From Bacillus fonticola (lineage in GTDB: Bacteria > Bacillota > Bacilli > Bacillales > JC228), in NCBI RefSeq assembly GCF_012955605.1, contig NZ_CP052135.1, positions 1,085,501-1,149,500 on the forward strand: DNA of 64,000 bases, written 5' to 3'. Numbering within the stretch: position 1 is the first letter of the stretch; every line of letters starts with the position of its first letter. Below are positions 58,208 to 64,000 of this stretch, in pieces. The position numbers and the translations under genes are program-made. Below the pieces are notes generated by a model. The model saw only the letters and a program-made list of their open reading frames with translations, made no database searches and was not told the origin of the DNA.

Positions 58208-61200
58208 AGCGTTTACTTACGTGGAGATGGGGATTTATTTGCATGTGGATCGTTGTCGGCGTTCTCCTGACGATACTAGCCCCTTCCATGCAAAATTTAG
58301 TAAGAGAACAAGGGCAAATTTCAGTTCCAGAAGGGTATCCATCTTCGGAAGCCAGGGAGCTTTTAGAGGAGCATCAAGGTGAAGAAGAGGGTGGGGATGC
58401 CCTTATTGCTGTGTTTACAAAAGAAGAGGGTCTTACAGCAGATAATCGTGCGGCGATCCTAGCGACATTAACTTCTTTGCAAAAAAACGGCAACGACATC
58501 CGCCTACAATCGTTGACAAGTTCTTTAGATGGCGAGGAAGTGGCTTCGCAATTGGAAAGTGAAGATGGAACGACCATGTTAGCGATGGTGACGGTGGATG
58601 ACGCCACAGAAGAGACTGTCAAGACGTTACGTGCTCAGCTCGAAACAGATGGGGTGGAATCGTACGTAACCGGTGAGCGCTTGATCAATGATGACGTGAT
58701 TTCCAATTCTGAAGAAGGTTTAAAAAAAACAGAGTGGCTAACGGTAGCATTTATCCTCATCGTGTTGTTAGTCGTTTTTCGCTCCTTTGTGGCACCACTT
58801 GTCCCATTACTAACAGTGGGTGTGACATATATCGTCAGCCAATCGATCGTAGCGATTTTAATTGATCAGTTTTCATTTCCTGTTTCGACCTTCACACAAA
58901 CGTTCATGGTAGCTATTCTTTTTGGGATCGGAACAGACTATTGTATTTTGTTGTTGAGTCGTTATAAGGAAGAACTAGCAAACGGACTGTCCACGGACGA
59001 AGCGATCCTTGTGACGTTTCATCACGCTGGAAAGACCGTTTTATATAGTGGTATAGCCGTTTTAATTGGCTTTATTTCGATCGGATTTTCGCAATTCTCT
59101 TTGTACCAATCTGCCGTAGCAGTAGCTGTCGGAATCGCGTGTTTATTAGTCGCTTTATTCACCCTTGTTCCGTTTTTCCTCAAAGTAGCAGGCAACCGCT
59201 TATTTTGGCCTTTCTCAGGTCAAAGTGGTCATGGGGAAAGTCGTCTTTGGAAGGCAATTGGGACCTTTTCAACAGGGAAGCCACTGCTCACACTGCTGTT
59301 CATGGCCATTGTCCTCGTGCCAGTGTTGTGGAGCTACGACGGTAATTTATCCTTTAATTCGATGGATGAAATTGGCGATGATGTGGAATCTTCTTATGCG
59401 TTTCAAGTGATTAGTGACCATTACGCACCTGGAGAAACGTTTGCCACACAAGTCGTGTTGGAGACGAGTGAATCTTTTCAACAAGCAGATTGGCTACCGT
59501 ACGTAGATGAGTTGACTAGCAATCTAGCAGTCGTTCCGGGTGTGGATCGTGTCCGCAGCTTGACTCGTCCACTCGGTGAAAGTTTAGAAGATTTGACGCT
59601 TCAAGCGCAAATGGGTGAAGTGGAGTCAGGATTATCTGATGGGAGCACTGGCCTTGGGGAGATTACCTCAGGTCTTCAGACTGCCCAAGATGAGCTAAGT
59701 GATTCGCAACCAGAACTGGAAACGGCTGTCTCTCAGCTTAGTCAGCTCGTGTCTGGAACTGGTGACGTTCGCTCCGGTGTTTTAGCTTTGCAAAATGGTT
59801 TAGAACAGTTATACGAAGGTGGTCGTCAAGGCGTAGAAGGATCACAGCAATTAGCGCAAGGCCTCTCTGTACTTGAAGAAAGTGCAGCCGAATTAGCGGT
59901 AGGTGCCGAGCAACTTGCAGTGGGCATCAGTCAAGCGACAGAAGGGTTGACGACGTTGTCTACGCAATACGTTTCGATTGCGGACAACTTTGAAGAAATG
60001 ACAAACTCTGCAGTGACACTGTCAGAACAACTTGCAGAAGTTGAAGAGCGTTATCCTGAATTGGAACAAGATGACTCGTTCCAACAAGTAAAAGAAGGAC
60101 TTGCGTCGCTAGCAAGACAAATGGAAACAGCACGAAGAACCTTTGTGGCTGTCAACGAGCAATTGCAGGCGGTGAATACTTCTTTGCAGGAAGGAGCAAC
60201 ACAACTTGCTACTTTTGCAGCCGGACAGCAACGTATGTCTGAAGGACTAGCGCGTGTCACTGATGAACTAGGAGCTTTCCAAGCGGGGTTAGAAAACTTG
60301 TCTATTGGTCAAGCGGAGATCATCGCACAGCTTCCTCAGCTCGCAGAAGGACTAACGACCATTTCTTCAGGACAGCAACAATTTCAAACAGGCATGGCTG
60401 GCTTACAAGGAGACTTAGCGCAATTAACGAATGGTCTGGAAGAGAGTGTGAGTGGGATGACGCTCGTTCGTGACGGACTGGAAGAAGCGGGTGGCTACTT
60501 ACAAGGCGTCAGCGATCAACAAAGCCCTTCATACGTCTACGTACCTGAAGACGTACTGGATAGTGAGGAAGTTCAACCACTTTTTGACCAATACACCTCA
60601 CCAGATCGAAAGCTCATGACTATGGACGTTGTTTTGCAAGAGGATCCGTACAGTGAGGAAGCAATGGCTATTATCGCTAATATAGAGGACACAATCAAAG
60701 TGTCATTACGTGGCACCCCTTTTGAAGACGCTAAGGTGGCAATAGGTGGCGTAACGAGTGAAAACGCCGACTTACAAGCCGTTTCATCTGCAGATTATGT
60801 CCGGACGATTATTTTTATGACGGTGGCGATCGCAATCGTATTATGGCTGTTGTTTCGCTCTATCGCACTTACCCTTACTGTACTTGCATCGCTGCTCGTG
60901 ACGTACTGGACCTCTCTTGCCGTGGCTGAGTGGATATTTACAGCAGGAATGGGCTATCCAGGCCTTAGCTGGACGGTACCTTTCTTTGGATTTGTCATGC
61001 TGATGGCGCTCGGTGTAGACTACTCTATTTTCTTGTTAGAACGAATGAAAGAGTACAAGGAGATGTCACCAACAGAAGCGATTCGACTTGCACTAACCAA
61101 AATGGGCGGTGTCATTTTGAGTGCCGCTGTTATTCTTGGAGGAACGTTTGCTGCGATGATTCCAAGTGGCGTCCTATCACTTCTACAAATAGCAACCGTT

Positions 61201-61332
61201 GTGTTGACAGGTTTGTTGTTGTACGCAGTTGTCTTTTTGCCGCTGTTTGTACCTGCTGTTATTGCGTTTATGAATCGTAAATCTCGTAGTGAAACGGATC
61301 ATGTTTCTACCTCCACATCAATCCAAGGGTGA
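58204..61332 (+). CDS. MMPL/RND family exporter with long extracellular helical insert
   Basis: Membrane exporter of 1042 aa (YdgH/MmpL-like). TM1 is at residues 8-28; TM2-6 at about 178-330, including GIGTDYCILLLSRYKEEL with the proton-relay Asp-Tyr pair; TM7 at about 365; TM8-12 at about 860-1025 with ALGVDYSIFLLERMKEYK. Between TM7 and TM8 lies a region of about 330 residues of SGL..L..G-type heptad-like repeats, rich in Gln, Leu, Ser and Glu, as in YhgE/Pip proteins, probably a long rod. It may export lipids, siderophores or drugs; MarR coupling favours a stress-induced efflux role. Confidence 0.9.
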   Translation: MKRLLTWRWGFICMWIVVGVLLTILAPSMQNLVREQGQISVPEGYPSSEARELLEEHQGEEEGGDALIAVFTKEEGLTADNRAAILATLTSLQKNGNDIRLQSLTSSLDGEEVASQLESEDGTTMLAMVTVDDATEETVKTLRAQLETDGVESYVTGERLINDDVISNSEEGLKKTEWLTVAFILIVLLVVFRSFVAPLVPLLTVGVTYIVSQSIVAILIDQFSFPVSTFTQTFMVAILFGIGTDYCILLLSRYKEELANGLSTDEAILVTFHHAGKTVLYSGIAVLIGFISIGFSQFSLYQSAVAVAVGIACLLVALFTLVPFFLKVAGNRLFWPFSGQSGHGESRLWKAIGTFSTGKPLLTLLFMAIVLVPVLWSYDGNLSFNSMDEIGDDVESSYAFQVISDHYAPGETFATQVVLETSESFQQADWLPYVDELTSNLAVVPGVDRVRSLTRPLGESLEDLTLQAQMGEVESGLSDGSTGLGEITSGLQTAQDELSDSQPELETAVSQLSQLVSGTGDVRSGVLALQNGLEQLYEGGRQGVEGSQQLAQGLSVLEESAAELAVGAEQLAVGISQATEGLTTLSTQYVSIADNFEEMTNSAVTLSEQLAEVEERYPELEQDDSFQQVKEGLASLARQMETARRTFVAVNEQLQAVNTSLQEGATQLATFAAGQQRMSEGLARVTDELGAFQAGLENLSIGQAEIIAQLPQLAEGLTTISSGQQQFQTGMAGLQGDLAQLTNGLEESVSGMTLVRDGLEEAGGYLQGVSDQQSPSYVYVPEDVLDSEEVQPLFDQYTSPDRKLMTMDVVLQEDPYSEEAMAIIANIEDTIKVSLRGTPFEDAKVAIGGVTSENADLQAVSSADYVRTIIFMTVAIAIVLWLLFRSIALTLTVLASLLVTYWTSLAVAEWIFTAGMGYPGLSWTVPFFGFVMLMALGVDYSIFLLERMKEYKEMSPTEAIRLALTKMGGVILSAAVILGGTFAAMIPSGVLSLLQIATVVLTGLLLYAVVFLPLFVPAVIAFMNRKSRSETDHVSTSTSIQG

Positions 61333-61446
61333 ATTTTGTCGATATTTAGGAAATTCCTCTAAAGATGTGCGGTCTTTGTACGATATAACGAGTACGAAGA
61401 CAAAAAAGTCCTGATATTTAGGGGTTTGAAGGTAAAGGATGATTGG

Positions 61447-63552
61447 ATGGACCAGTTGAAGCATCGGAATGAAGCTTGGCTACAAGCTTCGTCAATAGAA
61501 CAAGATGTGGAAAAGTTGTTTTTTGACATCACCTTCAAGCACATAAAAGACATGCTTTTTGTTATGAAGGTAGAACGAGGTCTAGTTTTTCGTTACTTGT
61601 TTGCAAACGAAAGTGGACTGCAACGTACAGAGTTAACATTAGAAGATATGGGTTCTTTATTGCAGGAAGCCCTCCCAGAAGAAAAAGCAAATGAGCTACA
61701 GCAACAATACGAAAAGGTGTGTAGAGAAAAAAGACCCGTTCAATATCGTGATCTGAACGTATACGCAGATTGGACTTTTTATGGAGAAACCATCCTCACC
61801 CCTGTGTTTAATGAGCAGGGGGAGGTATACACAGTCGTTGCCGTCACACGGGATGTGACAGAAACGGTGTTAAGGGAAGACGCATTAGCTGAAAATGAAG
61901 AACGGTATCGCTCCATGTTTGACCACAATTTAGATGCGATTCTTTCGCTAGATAAAGACGGTGTGATCATTCAAGCGAACCCCAATGCCCATGCCCTTCT
62001 TGAACAGTGTAAGAACGCTTTAGTAGGAAAATCAATTGACGAACTGATGAATGCACAGGATTATGTGACATTTTCTCGCCATTTCGAACAAACATTGCAC
62101 GGAACAGCTACCGAGAACTTCGATTGTCGTTTTCATCATCCGTCCAACAAAGAAATAAATTGTCAGTACAAGATCGTTCCCATCATCGTGAAGAAAGAAA
62201 CGATTGGTGCGTATTTAATTTTCCGTGATGTGGAGCCACAAATGGATCAAATCCGAAAAATTCGTCATATGGCCTACCATGACCAGCTAACGGGTCTATA
62301 CAATCGTAAGAAGCTGTTGATTGACATGGATCGCACGCTAACAGAAGATGCTATTCGTACACAACGATTTGCCATACTGACGATAGACTTAGATAGGTTT
62401 AAATATTTCAATGATACGTTTGGCCATTCGGCTGGAGATTTGCTTCTTCAAACGGTTGCCGATCGTCTGCGGAGTGTTGTGTCGGAAGAGGCTGTTGTAT
62501 ATCGACAAGGCGGAGACGAGTTTATCCTGTTTATGTTCAACGCTGACAAAGACCAGACTACACGCACAGCAGATCGTATATTAGATGCGTTCCAAGAGCC
62601 ATTTGTTCTTGTGGGTCAAGAAACGTATGTAACCCCGAGTATGGGGATAAGTTTGTATCCGGAAGACGGGGACGATGCGGAGATGCTGTTAATGCGTGCT
62701 GATGCCGCCCTCCATCGCGTTAAGCAAAAGGGAAGAGGCCACTATCAGTTTTATAAATTGAATATGTCTTACCCGATGGCAAACGTTGTTTCTATGGAGA
62801 GTCACTTAAGAAAAGCGCTTGTGAGGGGCGAATTTGAAATACACTACCAGCCCCAAGTGAACTTGCTGGATGGAAAGATTTCGAGCTTTGAGGCACTGCT
62901 AAGGTGGCGGAGCCGTGAACTCGGAAATGTGTCACCGGGAGACTTCATTATGCTTGCAGAAGAAACAGGCTTGATTTTACCGATTGGTGATTGGGTATTT
63001 GAAGAGGTGTGTCGCCAGCTAGCAGAATGGAAGAGGAGCGGATTTGAACCGGTGCGTGTCGCCGTCAATTTATCACCAAAGCAATTTCAACAACACGACT
63101 TACCGCAACGGATTGAAAGAAAATTAACTAAATACAACATTGATCCAGGGAGACTGGAAATTGAAATTACAGAAGGCGCCATGCAAGACACGGAAGAAAC
63201 GATCCAAATCCTGCATCGCCTAAAATCAATCGGCTTAACGATCTCAGTAGATGATTTCGGAAAAGGATACTCATCGTTGAATTATTTAAAACAATTCCCA
63301 CTAGATATCTTAAAAATCGATCAATCTTTCGTACGAGAAATTCTCACAGATAAGAAAAATGCAGCCATCACGACGACAATCATCCACTTAGCACAGGCAC
63401 TAGGTTTGGAAGTGATTGCCGAAGGAGTAGAACTAGTCCAACAAGTCGATTTTCTACAACAAGCAAACTGCCAAAAAGCACAAGGATTCTACTTCAGCCG
63501 CCCATTACACGCGGATGAGATTCAAGAGCAATTTTTGTTATATGCGACATAA
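61447..63552 (+). CDS. PAS-GGDEF-EAL cyclic-di-GMP turnover protein
   Basis: Cytosolic protein of about 701 aa with an N-terminal sensor-like part (residues 1-145), a PAS domain (about 155-270: MFDHNLDAILSLDKDGVI, in part), a GGDEF domain (about 290-440; DQLTGLYNR and RQGGDEFILF, active-type) and an EAL domain (about 455-700; FEALLRWRS, EITEGAM, VDDFGKGYSS and IAEGVE). Both catalytic signatures look intact, so it could make or degrade c-di-GMP. The frame is open from TTG 61426; the ATG at 61447 has AAAGG 10 bases upstream. It is followed directly by a tandem array. Confidence 0.9.
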   Translation: MDQLKHRNEAWLQASSIEQDVEKLFFDITFKHIKDMLFVMKVERGLVFRYLFANESGLQRTELTLEDMGSLLQEALPEEKANELQQQYEKVCREKRPVQYRDLNVYADWTFYGETILTPVFNEQGEVYTVVAVTRDVTETVLREDALAENEERYRSMFDHNLDAILSLDKDGVIIQANPNAHALLEQCKNALVGKSIDELMNAQDYVTFSRHFEQTLHGTATENFDCRFHHPSNKEINCQYKIVPIIVKKETIGAYLIFRDVEPQMDQIRKIRHMAYHDQLTGLYNRKKLLIDMDRTLTEDAIRTQRFAILTIDLDRFKYFNDTFGHSAGDLLLQTVADRLRSVVSEEAVVYRQGGDEFILFMFNADKDQTTRTADRILDAFQEPFVLVGQETYVTPSMGISLYPEDGDDAEMLLMRADAALHRVKQKGRGHYQFYKLNMSYPMANVVSMESHLRKALVRGEFEIHYQPQVNLLDGKISSFEALLRWRSRELGNVSPGDFIMLAEETGLILPIGDWVFEEVCRQLAEWKRSGFEPVRVAVNLSPKQFQQHDLPQRIERKLTKYNIDPGRLEIEITEGAMQDTEETIQILHRLKSIGLTISVDDFGKGYSSLNYLKQFPLDILKIDQSFVREILTDKKNAAITTTIIHLAQALGLEVIAEGVELVQQVDFLQQANCQKAQGFYFSRPLHADEIQEQFLLYAT

Positions 63553-63560
63553 AAAAACGG

Positions 63561-64000
63561 AAGTCAGTTGAGCAGATATCCGCGAACAGGGGAATATATC
63601 CGCGGTCAGAGGAATATATCCGCGGTCAGGGGCAGATATCCGCGGTCAGAGGAATATATCCGCGGTCAGGGGCAGATATCCGCGGTCAGGGGAATATATC
63701 CGCGATCAGGGGAATATATCCGCGGTCAGAGGAATATATCCGCGGTCAGAGGAATATATCCGCGGTCAGAGGAATATATCCGCGGTCAGAGGCGGATATC
63801 CGCGATCAGGAGAATATATCCGCGATCAGGGGAATATATCCGCGATCAGGGGAATATATCCGCGAACAGGGGAATATATCCGCGAACAGGGGAATATATC
63901 CGCGATCAGAGGAATATATCCGCGAACAGGGGAATATATCCGCGAACAGGGGAATATATCCGCGAACAGGGGAATATATCCGCGAACAGGGGAATATATC
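63561..64000 (+). repeat. 20-bp tandem array 3 (22 units, runs off the window)
   Basis: Unit CGCGRWCAGRGGAATATATC with an exact 20-bp period from 8 bases after the upstream stop codon to the last base of the window. Variants: CGCGGTCAGAGG, CGCGATCAGGGG and CGCGAACAGGGG, and GGCAGATATC in a few. The right-hand units are the most uniform (mostly CGCGAACAGG), suggesting recent growth at that end. Confidence 0.97.

Overview
The window comes from a low-to-mid-GC, endospore-forming member of the Bacillaceae. The evidence is an alpha/beta-type small acid-soluble spore protein, a Spo0E-like phosphatase, two sporulation-type sensor kinases, a LysM/SleB-type hydrolase, SigI/RsgI, ComK, CheV, YkyB and AGGAGG-type ribosome binding sites. 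The order sigI-rsgI-SASP-ktrD-acyltransferase-kinE-like-spo0E-like-kinD-like-mhqR-like-ykvI-ykvS-ykvT-like-ptsH-ptsI-patA-cheV-ykyB matches, as I remember it, one continuous arc of the Bacillus subtilis map with local insertions and losses. The species cannot be fixed. The TAXI-TRAP transporter and repeat-rich spacers suggest an alkaliphilic or halophilic relative.

Layout. 1-3.8 kb: TAXI-TRAP uptake operon, then tRNA-Val, a thioredoxin-like protein and an aromatic-acid exporter. 5.9-7.6 kb: a long-inverted-repeat element carrying a broken transposase and a 39-unit, 20-bp tandem array, lying between a NupC-type nucleoside transporter and its probable terminator. 9-14 kb: membrane protein, RND efflux pump and a small membrane protein. 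14.1-15.2 kb: yybP-ykoY (Mn2+) riboswitch and TerC. 15.4-28.3 kb: SigI/RsgI, spore protein, K+ transporter, B12-radical SAM protein, acyltransferase, two histidine kinases and Spo0E, with repeat insertions at gene ends. 28.6-33.7 kb: phosphonate-type ABC transporter (PhnD-C-E-E) and a 5'-nucleotidase. 33.9-41.4 kb: MarR regulator, oligoendopeptidase, second 20-bp array, YkvI, lipoprotein, CPBP protein, a duplicated-module membrane protein and YkvS. 41.6-43.9 kb: a small sigma factor divergent from a ComK homologue, then a cell-wall hydrolase. 44.5-52.8 kb: HPr/Enzyme I, GNAT remnant, PatA, CorA, MFS, redoxin, CheV and YkyB. 53-61.3 kb: CrcB pair, Fur-boxed siderophore uptake, MarR-MMPL operon. 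61.4-64 kb: PAS-GGDEF-EAL protein and a third 20-bp array running off the edge.

The most unusual content is non-coding. Three intergenic arrays all have a 20-bp unit, and arrays 1 and 2 are clearly related in sequence. Several dispersed repeat families lie at or near gene ends. Also notable are a membrane-protein family built from a duplicated W..(A/T)xPGhG module, and a comK allele without the C-terminal tail of B. subtilis ComK that sits head-to-head with a sigma factor gene. Several short genes (17354, 19140, 19298, 39452, 44038) and three gene remnants (about 6.2-6.6, 43.95-44.05 and 46.57-46.77 kb) are easy to miss. All calls are from reading the sequence; no database search was run.
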